DNA of 64,000 nucleotides, from positions 11,458,501 to 11,522,500 of the forward strand of contig NC_134119.1 in assembly GCF_040939455.1 (NCBI RefSeq). Reading direction: 5' to 3'. Position 1 is the stretch's first letter; the number at the start of each line of letters is the position of its first letter. Both the position numbers and the translations under genes were made by a program. This stretch comes from Microcebus murinus (taxonomy: Eukaryota > Chordata > Mammalia > Primates > Cheirogaleidae). Below the pieces are notes generated by a model that did no database searches, was not told the origin of the DNA, and saw nothing but the letters and a program-made list of their open reading frames with translations. Below, one piece after another: positions 1 through 12,370 of this stretch.

Positions 1-209
1 TCTCAGCCGTGAGATCGTGGGCACATTGGTCCCTTTTCTTAGCCTCACTTTGCAGCTAGAAACGGCGAGTCCCTGCCTCACAGAGTGGGCGTGAGGGATT
101 GGTAAGAGAACATTGTCTCTTAAGTGCCCGGCGGGGACGGGCCATGACCACCGGGAGCGGCTGCTGTTCCCAGTGACACTCCCCACTCCACCCTGCCCAC
201 TCGCCGCAG
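1..209 (+). other. PTGIS: PTGIS intron 2 (partial)
   Basis: This is the 3' end of the intron before exon 3. A pyrimidine-rich tract ends in the acceptor AG at 208-209. I see no repeat or gene in it. Confidence 0.85.
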
Positions 210-388
210 GTGCTGGTGGGGGGCAGGTATGTCACCGTCCTCCTGGACCCGCACTCCTACGACGCCGTGGTGTGGGAGGCTCGCGCCAAGCTGGACTTCC
301 ACGCCTACGCCGTCTTCCTCATGGAGAGGATTTTCGACGTGCAGCTGCCGCATTTCAGCCCGAGCGATGAAAAGGCCCGGATGAGACC
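210..388 (+). CDS. PTGIS: PTGIS exon 3
   Basis: The exon encodes residues 67-125 plus two bases of codon 126, starting with a full GTG codon (Val67; Ile in human). It reads through [20 protein letters not shown] and ends near [10 protein letters not shown], matching the N-terminal beta-1 sheet and B/B' region of prostacyclin synthase. This region helps shape the substrate channel. The acceptor is AG at 208-209. The donor is GTGAGT at 389, leaving phase 2. The split codon becomes Pro with the first base of the next exon, where human has Leu. The upper limit of the preceding intron is outside the window. Confidence 0.95.
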
Positions 389-2928
389 GTGAGTGGCTGC
401 GCAGGGCGCCGTGGCGGGCTGGCGGGCGACCTGCTTCTGCCTGTGCGCCGAGTCTTGGGTGGGCCGTGTGGCTGCGCACCGTGTCCCGTACACACTGGGT
501 CCCGGGAACGCAAACAAAAGCGAAACAGAAACAGCCCAGACAACGGGACTAAAGACTCTTCCCTCTCCTGTCGGCGCCCTTTAGGAGGCAGCCCCGACTT
601 TAGCCGGAGGAGGCCAGGCCTCGGGTCTGCCGGACCCAGATTCAAGCCCCAGCTCCGTCTCTCCCTAGCTTTGGCACTTTGGACAAATCCCTTCCCCGCC
701 CTGAGCCTCTGTCCCCTCCTCCGTGGAGGGAAGGAGAGTAGGCGGGGGGTGAATATGTTTGATCCGCACCCTGTGCTGGGCGTCACCTACCATCTCCTTA
801 GTCTTCACAGCCGCTGGAGGCTGCGTCACTTCCAGGCTCATTTTATAGAGCGGCACCATAGGGCTGGGAGGGGTGACTTGCCTTAGGCCTCATAGCTAGG
901 AGGTGGCGCGGCTCCTGCAACACGAGGAATAGTTTATCCACGAAAGGGCGCGTGAGCACGTTTACTCTGCGTCCATTCAGCAGACATCTGAGGACCTGCT
1001 ATGCCCTGCTCACCGTCCCAGACTGGGGTGGCGGTGCAGGAGGTGCCCCGTGTTTGACAGGCACACGTTCATATCTGTCCCTTAGCCTCAGGAGGCGGGT
1101 ATTTTTATCCCTATTTTATGGGTGAGGAAACTGAGGCCCAGAGAAGTGAAGTGACTTGCCCAGGGTCTACTGCTAGTAAGTGGTGGGGCTGGGATTTGAA
1201 CCCAGGTCTGCTGCCTTCACTACCATCCTCCTCCATCTGAGATGCTGACACAGACGAAACCCTGTGTCCACGTCTAGAGTTCGCGCAGTCTGTGGCAGCC
1301 TTCAGCGATCTGTCTCAGGGAGAACGACCTCCCAGAGTGTGGGAAAGTGTCTGGCATCCTCTGTTTTGCAGGATAGCGAAGCAGAGGCAAGGCCAGCATT
1401 TATGAGAGGTGACGCCCCGTCTGACCTTGTCTGACCTTGTCCTGTGGGACAGCTGCTAGGAGCGTTTCCGAGCCTGAGTGTCCTGGGTCCTGCCGTTCCA
1501 GGGCACCCTGGGGTGGGTCAGCAACAGGAATCCACGGCTCACTGTATCCCACTCCCCCACCCAGGGAGGATCCCAGTTTCCTCCAGTGTCTGCCTTAAGA
1601 ATTTCTGGAAATTTCTCACAAGCCAGCATGACATCTTCTGGACATAGCTGCCACTTCTGTTGAGGGCCACTGTCTCTGTTGAGGACTAGTGACTGGGGTG
1701 ACGTGGGGAGAACAGCTGGGCAAGGGTGAATGGCAATGCCGGCTCCCACTTTTTGGGGAGCGTTCACGTTTTCAATGTGCCAGGCACGGTGCCAAGCCCC
1801 TGGCACCATCTCACACGAATCACATCTGTTGTTTTTCCAGCCACGTTCCTATTTGAACGTCCCAGAGTCGTTATTGCCAGGGAGTTCATGGACCCCCTCT
1901 GCAGGCTTTCCCCTCGTGAATTATGCAAGCACCCAGGGGCTTACTCAGTGTGAAGCTGCCCATCCCACTTCCCAACAGCGGGTGGTGACAGAACCTGCCG
2001 TCAGGCACAGGTAGAGCACCTGATCAGCACGGCCCCGCCGTTCTCGCTGCTGCCACAAGGTGTCGCTGTCAAGCACTGACTGTGCACAGCCCGGTGGACA
2101 TGTGGTTCGCTTGCTGCCGTGGTGTCCTTTCTGGTCTAGATCCCTTCAAGAGGTGCAGAGGGGGCGTAGGCTTAGACACTGATCCCCCTTTCTTGGCTTC
2201 TAACCAAATCCTTAGTCGTGGCCCAGTGTGGACTGTGTAGCATGGGGGCTCAGTATGGGTGGCTCTGGCTTCTGCCACACACTCCCCCAGACTGGTCATC
2301 TCCTCCAGCTCTTAGGTCCGAGTGATGAGACCAGGTCACCAGCACAGATTCCCTGGACCTCATGTCAGGCTCACCAGGGGTCATGTCTCAGCAGTCCTTA
2401 GTCAGGGGACACCATAACTCTCCAAACAGGTCTTCCTGTCTTTTGATTTCAGGGAGAAAGGAGTTGCTTTTTAGTTCCTTCTCTTCCAGAAGGCTGTGGG
2501 TCCCTCATCCAAGCTTGTGTGCCCCAGGTAGAGACAGACGATCCTAGTTCAGAGTTGAGACCCTGGAGTTGGGCAGGCCTGGGTTTCAGTCTCAGCTATA
2601 CTACTTACTGCCTGTGTCACCTTGGGTGAGTCACTTTGCTCTCTGTTCCTGAGTTTCTCATCTGTAAAATGGGTGTCACAATAGTAACTGTTATTCCTAG
2701 GGGGGTCGTCAAATGACATGAGATCATCGTGCTTAGCACAATAAGTGGCAACTGGCATTGTTGTTGACGATGGTAGTTATACTGTCATCTTGTTTAAGCC
2801 GGTCTCCCACGGGGCCCCACTGCCAGGGGCGAGCTTGAGCTCTGGGATCCTGAGATTTGGGGAGGAGGAGCCTGTGGGTGGATATTTGCCTTTGGAAGCC
2901 AACTCTCACACTTTGTCCCCTGCCTCAG
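389..2928 (+). other. PTGIS: PTGIS intron 3
   Basis: This 2.5-kb intron runs from GTGAGT to TGCCTCAG. It contains MIR-type SINE relics: about 620-900, an antisense copy at about 1075-1235 with the 'gaggaaactgaggcccagag' core, and a sense copy at about 2555-2765. A 'gtctgacctt' duplication lies at about 1421-1441. Nothing in it looks coding. Confidence 0.85.
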
Positions 2929-3072
2929 GACCCTCCTGCACAGAGAGCTGCAGACGCTCACGGAAGCCATGTACGCCAACCTCCGCACCGTCCTGCTGGG
3001 CGATGCCGCAGAAGCGGGCGGCGGCTGGCGTGAGATGGGGCTCCTCGACTTCTCCTACAGCCTCCTGCTCAG
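2929..3072 (+). CDS. PTGIS: PTGIS exon 4
   Basis: The exon completes codon 126 and encodes residues 127-173 plus two bases of codon 174. The peptide includes [14 protein letters not shown] and [12 protein letters not shown] and aligns without gaps to human prostacyclin synthase helix C/D sequence. The acceptor is AG at 2927-2928 and the donor is GTGAGC at 3073. Differences from human are conservative, with one local cluster in the loop [10 protein letters not shown]. It is followed by the largest-repeat intron of the gene. Confidence 0.95.
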
Positions 3073-3454
3073 GTGAGCCTGGGCGGGGCCTGACATCCGT
3101 CCCTGTGTCGCCACGAGCAGTGGCCACGGGGGCCGGGAAGACTTTGTGGGTGGGGGAAGCAGTTTGGGACGCCCAAAGCCAAGACTTCAGGGAAGTCGTC
3201 GTACACCTGGGAGCCCAGGTGTTCACCCGACCCAGCCCAGAAGCTGTTAAAGAGACACTGGCTGAGAATGGGGCCTTGTGGGTCACCCAGAGAAGTAGCA
3301 GAGCATGACTTCAGAGGCCTCTTGTCCTGTGGCTTCTGGACTTTGGGATTTCATGGACCAGAAAAACAAAATGTTTAAGAGACCAACCCAGGGCCTTAAC
3401 CTTTTATCAGGCCATGTAAACTCATGTTAAAAACTGCACAGCCGACTGTTCCTT

Positions 3455-4200
3455 CCTTCGGCGTGCCGGGCACTATTCCGGGCCCTGGGAATACAGCAGG
3501 AACAGGACAGGTGAAGTCCCCAGACTCACACAGCTGACACTCAGTGGGCGAGACAGACTGTGGTTATGTCAGAGAGGGATAAACACGACAACAGAGGTCC
3601 ACAGATGGGGTGATAGCATCGGGGGGGTCTTTCGGCCAGACCGATGGGGCAGGGGCTCTCTGAGGATCTGGCTTCAGAGCCAAGAAGTAGCTACGAGGTA
3701 CCCACCGTGCCATGATTCTGGGCGGAGGACACGGCAAGCGCCAGGGCTTGGCAAGAGGGCCGGGGTGGCTGGAGCACCGTGAGCTGCAGGGGGAAGTGGA
3801 GGTGAGGTCAGAGGAGTTGGCAGAGCCAGGTCTCAACAGAGCCTCACAGACATGGAAGGTTCTGGAATGTATTCTGAATAAGATGGGTGACATCGGGGGT
3901 TTGAGCCGGGCACAGCATGGTCCAATTTAGGAGTTTTGAAGCCCCTTTGGCTGCTGGATGGAGGAGGAGGTCCTGTAGGGGGGCGTGGGCCTGAGAAGGG
4001 GGCAGGAGGACCCCTCGGGAGGCTGCCGTAGTCACCCAGGGGGTTGAAAGGCGGTGGCTGGGGGGCGGTGAGAGTGCAGGTAGCTGTTGGAGATGGCGTC
4101 CAAGGCCCTGCTGAAAGATTTGGCTGGGGCAGGGCTTGGGGAGCGTGGTGTGGGAAGGGGGAAGAGGATATTGAGGATAGCTCCTTGATTTTTAATGGTA
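3455..4200 (-). repeat. L2 LINE fragment (antisense)
   Basis: The text begins with the reverse complement of the L2 3' end ('gggcactattccgggccctgg', 'ggaatacagcagg'). It continues through diverged L2 sequence to about 4200. The boundaries are approximate because the copy is old. Confidence 0.6.
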
Positions 4201-4984
4201 TCGTTAACCCACCAGCATTTGTAAAAGAAAGGGCATTTCAACCCTCCAAAACATTACAGCAACATAGTTTCAGGATAAAGGGCAGCAACTAGTTGACATG
4301 CGTGGGCATGTGGGTCTGTTTACGTACGACTCAGTGTGTGCCTACTTGTCTCATGCTCGCAGCGGCTCTGGGAGGCTAGTACTTCACATGCCCCATTTCA
4401 CAGATGGGAAAACTGAGGCCAAGGGAGCCTAAGCCATTTGTCCAGAAGCCCACACTGGGGCCCCAGCAGGGCTGGCTCCGGAGCCCGCACCCTCAGCCAC
4501 CACCCTCGCGTGTCAATGATCCCATTCTTCTGGGTTCATCCTGGAGTGGGGCAGACCCCGTCCAGGGCTGTGCTTGGTCTGGCTGGAGCGGGTCTGGCCA
4601 CCTGTCATAGTGTGATGGGGACGGAGGGCCGGAGGCAGCTGAAACCACCCAGCAAGTTCACGGCAGGGCAGCCCCGAGGCCTCCTGGCTCCTGCCGTCCT
4701 GTGTCCCCATGTGGGCGAAGATGTCAGTGGGGTTGGGGGAGGCAGGGGACAGGGTGGCAGCTGGGACCGTTGAGGCCTCGTGGTGCCGCAGGCACAGTGC
4801 CAGGGGACGGATGTGGATCCGGCCCTGCAGATCCTGCCCTGTGTCCCCAGGGCCTGAGGCCTGGGCTGCGGCTCCGGCCTCCTGGCCGTCGGTGGCCCTG
4901 AAAGAGGAAGGGAGGGCGAGTTTGTGGAGGTGCAGGTCCGCACGGCGCAAACTGTGAAGTGCCGCCTCTCACAACCCCCAACCT

Positions 4985-5345
4985 GTCTGTCCTGCGTTGG
5001 CCTCACTCAGAGCCACATCCCAAGCCCTGCCGTGTCCTCGTCCTGTGACCCTGGCCTCTTCTCATCACAATGTCCTCCTCGCTGCCCCTTGAACGGGCCA
5101 GGCGCCCCCGCCCCCCGTGGGGCCTTTGCAGTTTCTGTTCCCTTGCCTGGGAATGCTGTTCCCCCCCACACACACATCTGTGCGGCTCCCACCTCACTTC
5201 ACGGCTCATCTCGCGTGCCACCCGCGCAGAGAGCCCTTCCTTGACACCCCCTTAGCGCGACAGCCCTCGCCCGTGTCCAGCTTGGTCCCGCTTGAGTTTC
5301 TCTGTGCCACCCAGCACCCCCTGTGGGCCGTGTGTGATTTACACG
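4985..5345 (+). repeat. L2 LINE fragment
   Basis: Diagnostic L2 phrases are present in order: a 'gcctttgcagtttctgttcc' block, a 'tgcctgggaatgctgttccc' block, then the 'ccttccttgacaccc' block. It is truncated before the typical L2 terminus. Confidence 0.65.
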
Positions 5346-6134
5346 TGTGATTGTCGCCCTCAGCCGCGTCGCTTTGATCGGAGGTGCCGTGGAAAGGGCC
5401 TTCACTTCCATGGGAAGCCTCGTGGTCCTCTGGGTTTATTTTAGAGTTTTTTTAAAATTGCAATTTCAGGTAGAAATACATGCACAGGGAAATCGTTCTC
5501 CATTTCAGGAAAAGCAGTGGTGCGAGCGAGGTGGTAAATGGCGACGGGTGTTTGACTGCGGGGTCCGGGGACCACGGCCGGCAAGGCAAGCGCGTGTCTC
5601 TGAGAGGGGCTGAGAGGGGCGGCCACGCTGTTCCCGCCCCGGGCTGTCGGGGGCGGGGACTGCGGCCGGGAGCGGGCTCCTGTTCAGGGGGAGTGAGTGG
5701 GGGTGCAGGTTCCACAGGTCTGAAGGTAGGTTCAGTGTGTTTTGGGGAAAGCTGTATTGACTGAAGGAGAGCATGCCGTGGACCGCGTCCCCTTCAGGGG
5801 CTGCACTTTCCAGCTGCTGCCTTAGGGACAGCGAGGGCGCCGGTCTGCAGAGGAGGGGACAGACCCCCGGGCCGGGGCAGAGGCTCGAGCAGGGCTGACG
5901 GCTCAGACGCTGGAAGGAGCGGTTCAGCTCCTCTGAAGGGGGTGGCTTCCCCTGAGTCCGTGGGACGGGCAGGTCATGAGCGCCCCATCCCTGGGGTGTG
6001 GAAGCCTCGGCTGGACGAGGGGGAGGTGAGCGGGATGTGGGGGAAGGTGGGACAGTGGCCTGAATGACTCAGAGGTCAAGGACTCAGAGGGACCCCGTAA
6101 TTTTCTTGCAAGATCAGTGTTCTCAGGATTAATT

Positions 6135-8790
6135 TCTACCTATCCATCCATCCTTCCATCCACCTATCCATCCACCTATCCATCCATCCTTCCATCCACC
6201 TATCCATCCATCCTTCCATCCACCTATCCATCCATCCTTCCATCCACCTATCCATCCACCTATCCATCCATCCTTCCATCCACCTATCCATCCGTCCTTC
6301 CATCCACCTATCCATCCGTCCTTCCATCCACCTATCCATCCGTCCTTCCATCCACCTATCCATCCATCCTTCCATCCACCTATCCATCCACCTATCCATC
6401 CATCCTTCCATCCACCTATCCATCCATCCTTCCATCCACCTATCCATCCGTCCTTCCATCTACCTATCCATCCATCCTTCCATCCACCTATCCATCCGTC
6501 CTTCCATCCACCTATCCATCCATCCTTCCATCCACCTATCCATCCACCTATCCATCCATCCTTCCATCCACCTATCCATCCATCCTTCCATCCACCTATC
6601 CATCCGTCCTTCCATCTACCTATCCATCCATCCTTCCATCCACCTATCCATCCACCTATCCATCCACCTATCCATCCATCCTTCCATCCACCTATCCATC
6701 CATCCTTCCATCCACCTATCCATCCATCCTTCCATCTACCTATCCATCCGTCCTTCCATCCACCTATCCATCCATCCTTCCATCCACCTATCCATCCACC
6801 TATCCATCCACCTATCCATCCGTCCTTCCATCCACCTATCCATCCATCCTTCCATCCACCTATCCATCCATCCTTCCATCCACCTATCCATCCATCCTTC
6901 CATCTACCTATCCATCCATCCTTCCATCCACCTATCCATCCATCCTTCCATCCACCTATCCATCCACCTATCCATCCACCTATCCATCCGTCCTTCCATC
7001 CACCTATCCATCCATCCTTCCATCCACCTATCCATCCATCCTTCCATCCACCTATCCATCCATCCTTCCATCTACCTATCCATCCATCCTTCCATCCACC
7101 TATCCATCCATCCTTCCATCCACCTATCCATCCACCTATCCATCCATCCTTCCATCCACCTATCCATCCATCCTTCCATCCACCTATCCATCCGTCCTTC
7201 CATCCACCTATCCATCCGTCCTTCCATCCACCTATCCATCCACCTATCCATCCACCTATCCATCCATCCTTCCATCTACCTATCCATCCATCCTTCCATC
7301 CACCTATCCATCCACCTATCCATCCATCCTTCCATCCACCTATCCATCCATCCTTCCATCCACCTATCCATCCATCCTTCCATCCACCTATCCATCCGTC
7401 CTTCCATCTACCTATCCATCCATCCTTCCATCCACCTATCCATCCATCCTTCCATCCACCTATCCATCCACCTATCCATCCATCCTTCCATCCACCTATC
7501 CATCCATCCTTCCATCCACCTATCCATCCACCTATCCATCCACCTATCCATCCATCCTTCCATCCACCTATCCATCCATCCTTCCATCTACCTATCCATC
7601 CATCCTTCCATCCACCTATCCATCCATCCTTCCATCCACCTATCCATCCACCTATCCATCCACCTATCCATCCATCCTTCCATCCACCTATCCATCCGTC
7701 CTTCCATCTACCTATCCATCCATCCTTCCATCCACCTATCCATCCATCCTTCCATCTACCTATCCATCCATCCTTCCATCCACCTATCCATCCACCTATC
7801 CATCCACCTATCCATCCATCCTTCCATCCACCTATCCATCCGTCCTTCCATCTACCTATCCATCCATCCTTCCATCCACCTATCCATCCGTCCTTCCATC
7901 TACCTATCCATCCATCCTTCCATCCACCTATCCATCCATCCTTCCATCCACCTATCCATCCATCCTTCCATCTACCTATCCATCCATCCTTCCATCCACC
8001 TATCCATCCATCCTTCCATCCACCTATCCATCCATCCTTCCATCTACCTATCCATCCATCCTTCCATCCACCTATCCATCCGTCCTTCCATCTACCTATC
8101 CATCCATCCTTCCATCCACCTATCCATCCGTCCTTCCATCTACCTATCCATCCATCCTTCCATCCACCTATCCATCCATCCTTCCATCCACCTATCCATC
8201 CATCCTTCCATCTACCTATCCATCCATCCTTCCATCCACCTATCCATCCATCCTTCCATCCACCTATCCATCCATCCTTCCATCCACCTATCCATCCATC
8301 CTTCCATCCACCTATCCATCCACCTATCCATCCACCTATCCATCCACCTATCCATCCATCCTTCCATCCACCTATCCATCCGTCCTTCCATCTACCTATC
8401 CATCCATCCTTCCATCCACCTATCCATCCATCCTTCCATCCACCTATCCATCCATCCTTCCATCTACCTATCCATCCATCCTTCCATCCACCTATCCATC
8501 CATCCTTCCATCCACCTATCCATCCATCCTTCCATCCACCTATCCATCCATCCTTCCATCTACCTATCCATCCATCCTTCCATCCACCTATCCATCCACC
8601 TATCCATCCACCTATCCATCCATCCTTCCATCCACCTATCCATCCGTCCTTCCATCTACCTATCCATCCATCCTTCCATCCACCTATCCATCCATCCTTC
8701 CATCCACCTATCCATCCATCCTTCCATCCACCTATCCATCCATCCTTCCATCTACCTATCCATCCATCCTTCCATCCACCTATCCATCCT
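6135..8790 (+). repeat. 2.65-kb tandem array of 12-bp CCAT-type units in PTGIS intron 4
   Basis: About 221 head-to-tail 12-bp units alternate between two types, ACCTATCCATCC and ATCCTTCCATCC. There are only a few variant sites (CATCC to CGTCC, and CCACC to CTACC). Because the period is a multiple of three, one frame stays open as a run of TYPS, ILPS and VLPS tetrapeptides. This is a consequence of the repeat and not evidence of a protein. Internal duplications of 168 bp (6787-6954 against 6955-7122) and 240 bp (7806-8040 against 8046-8280) show recent expansion. The array decays into irregular CCAT repeats at 8791-8945. Confidence 0.97.
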
Positions 8791-8945
8791 TCTCCCTTCC
8801 ACCCATCCCTTCATCCCCCATCCCTCCATCCATCCACCTATCCACATGTCCATCCATCCATTTCTTCGCCTGCCAATCCTTCTATCCACCTACCCATCCG
8901 TCCTTCTGCCCACCCATCCCTCCATCCCTCCATCCCTCCACCCAG
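8791..8945 (+). repeat. Degenerate flank of the CCAT array
   Basis: Irregular CATCC and CCATC runs with substitutions and short indels continue from the array. This flank is more diverged than the core, as expected at the edge of a tandem repeat. Confidence 0.85.
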
Positions 8946-9293
8946 TGTTTGCGGGGGGCCACAACATGCTCGATACAACTTGCTGATCACTCTACCTCAA
9001 GCCCTCCCTGGAGTCTTCCCACAGCTGCCCCTTGTCATCCTTCAGGAGCCAGCTTGAGCGAGCCCCTCCTCACCACGCGTGCGACGTTGTGCCCCCCCCA
9101 GCCTGCTGCCCAGCTCTGTGCCTGACGGTGCTGCTGGGCACCAGCTGCACGTTACTCGTTCTGCTCGTTGTTCTTGTCTGTGGTCTGTCCCCCGTGCTGA
9201 GGACAGGGAGTTTCGTCTGTTTTACTCGCCGCTGACTCCCAGTACCCGGAACGGTCCCTGGTAGGATTGGGTGCTCATTAGGTGCATGAATGA

Positions 9294-9722
<429 letters not shown>

Positions 9723-9774
9723 TAAAAATTCTGATTCAGCACATCTGGAGTGAGGTCTGAGAATCTTTGTGCAT

Positions 9775-10440
9775 GTATGTTCCTTTTCTTGTTTTAAGAT
9801 TCGAGTTGCTTTAAAAAATTTTACAAGTAGTTCATAATTGTTGTAAAAATTCAAGTCATATAGAATAGAGGAAATGATGAAAGAGTTCTCCACTTTCTCC
9901 CCATCCTCAGTCCCCCACTTCCCTTCACAGAGGTGGCCACTGTCGTTAGCCTGGAGTATATCCTGGCAGAGCTTTCTCTAAATATACACGCAAAGAATTG
10001 TGTGGTTTTTTTTATTGTTTTCTATTTTTAAGCATTTTTCTTTCTTTTTAAACTGAGGTATAATTTGTATACAGGAAAGCACACACTTCCTAAATGTGTA
10101 GCTGAGAGGTAGAGCTAAACATTTCATGCTCTTTCCACTCAATATTCACCTCAGAGATAGCCACTGTACTGATTTCTTTCACCTCTGACTAGTTTTGCCT
10201 ATCCTTGTACTTCCTGTAAATGGAATCATACAGTATGTGCCCTTTTGTGTCTGGCTTCTTTTACTCAAACTTAACATCTGGGATATTTATCCAGGTTGTT
10301 ATATATATCAATAGTTTATTCTTTTTCACTGCTGTATAGTATTTCACCAGAATAATATGCTACCATTTATCTATCCAGTTTGCAGTTGGTAGACATTTGA
10401 GTAGTCCCCAGTTTGGGGCTGTTATGAATTAGGTGGTTGT
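9775..10440 (-). repeat. Old LINE-1 3' fragment (antisense)
   Basis: The phrases 'aggtataatttgtataca', 'aatggaatcatacagtatgt' and 'actgctgtatagtatttcac' are the antisense of the common 3' region of ancient L1M elements. The copy is diverged and has no coding capacity. Confidence 0.7.
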
Positions 10441-11929
10441 GAATATTCTCGAGTGTGCCTTTCAGTGTACACATGCCCTCATGTGTACACATGCCCTTTT
10501 ACGTTCACGACATAGACATATCACGCTGGAAGAACTGTTCTGCCGCTTAGAGCTTCCGCTGACCTCCACATCTAGAGCATTTCCATGTCAGTTTGTACAA
10601 ACCCACCTCGTTCGTTTCTGCGGCTGCAGGGGGGACCCGGTGCTAGTAAAGAGCCCCCAGCTGATCCAGTGTGCAGGGGCCATGAGCGCCACTGGGCCGC
10701 ACCATCCCCTGGGCCGTGTGTGTCAAACTTCCCTAATGGGCAGAATCCTCCTGGGCTTTTGTTGATAATGCAGGCCCCCAAGCCCCATCGGGTCCATTCG
10801 GATCTAAATCTCCAAGGAAAGGCCTGGAAACAAAACAAAACAAAACAAACCCAGACATCTTTTCTAGCCTTGCATGGCTGTCCGGCTGTTCTAGTATATA
10901 GTCAACCATCTCCCTCTGGTGGATATCTATTTACTTTCTTTCTGTTTTTCTTTCTTTTCTATCTGCCTGTCTTTCTTACTTTTTTATAAAAAACATTTCA
11001 TTGTACTTGTATCTGTTCTACCATCTGGTAGATTTTATTTCTCTCTGACAGCATCCTGGAAGTGGGTTTGCTGGGTCAAAGGCTATACACATTAAAATTT
11101 TTATCAGCTTCTTCTACATCACTTCTAAAACCACAGAGCAATTGCTGAGCCTGCCCAAGGGGAAGAGTCTGCCCCGCCAGATGTTATCAGTCTTTGCACT
11201 TGTTCGCCAATCAGATGGGCAGAGGCGTAACTTACGGTTTCAATTTGCGTTTTCCCACAGCCTTGCCAACGAGCAGTCATCAGCCTTCAAATCCTTGTCA
11301 ATCTGATGGGCAAGACAGGGCATCTGCTCTACGCAGCCTTTCCCTGGCTTCTGTGCTGAAACATCTTTTTGTGTTTCACTAGCCATTAGCATTTCCTCCT
11401 TGGTTGCTGCCCATTCCTGTCCCTTTTTAGAAGCAACTCATCATCTTATCAGATCCTCCCGTCAGTGCTGGGTGGTCGGTAGTGCCATACCCACTTGCAC
11501 ATAGGAAACCGGAGCTCAGAGAGGTGAGATCACTCACTTGTAGACACACAGCTGGAAGGTGGCAGAGCCAGCAAAATGAAAGCTGGGTCTGATTGCAGAA
11601 TCCTGTACGTAAAGCACCTACCACATCCTAGCACTCATGGTTTCCCCAGGAAAAAAGCAGGTTTCTCTACTGCCTCTTCCTCTATACAGATGCTCCAGGA
11701 GAGTGTGGGTGAATGCAAAGGGACGCTCCCTCATTCTGGGAGCAGCCCGGGGCTGGGTGCAGGAAGGCTGCATTTCCCCGTGTGGGCAGCAGGTGGCGAT
11801 GTTGGAGGACAGTTTCTCATCTTCATGGGGCCAGAGGCGCGTGGGCAAGGCCGCGCTCAGACCTTGTGGGCGGGTAGGTGTGTGAAGCTGCGCAGCCTCT
11901 TTTGCAGAGCCTCACAAAATATAAAATGC

Positions 11930-12370
11930 AACTTTTGATCCTGTACTTCCACTTGTGGGAACTTACCCTGCAGAAATGATTGCACATGTACATAATGATA
12001 TTCATAGTCATGCTGCTTGTCATAGCAAATGCTAGAAACAATTTCAGCGTCTACCAGTAGAGGTGGATTAAATAAATTATGCGCTCGTAGAGAGGCAAAC
12101 TATGCAACCGTAAAACAGAATGGCACATACTATATAGGATGGAATCCACTATTACAAAAAAGAAGGTGCAAAGCAATATAGTATGCCACGATTAGTATAT
12201 TTATTGAAACGTGGGAGTATGGGTAGATTTTTGCCTTTGGCGAGGCTGAGATGGGGTGGAGAGAACATTACTTGTGTAGTATGCCCGTTTGAACTCTTAG
12301 CGATTCCTTCTCTTTTTATTATTGTTTTTAACCATGTCCATGAATTATTCCCTCTTTCACTTTTAAAAGT
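11930..12370 (+). repeat. Old LINE-1 3' fragment
   Basis: Sense-strand L1M signature: 'cagaaatgattgcacatgta', then 'ggattaaataaattatg', then 'gaaggtgcaaagcaatat'. It is diverged and non-coding. Confidence 0.7.

Noticed and set aside
6135..8790. Possible CRISPR-like or phage-like repeat array
   Set aside because: There are no spacers, the units are contiguous and short, and the setting is a primate intron. It is a minisatellite.
6117..9125. 1,002-codon open reading frame
   Set aside because: It is the translation of a 12-bp tandem repeat in one frame ([12 protein letters not shown]). The repeat period is a multiple of three, so absence of stops is automatic. It lies inside a PTGIS intron, with no start context or domain.
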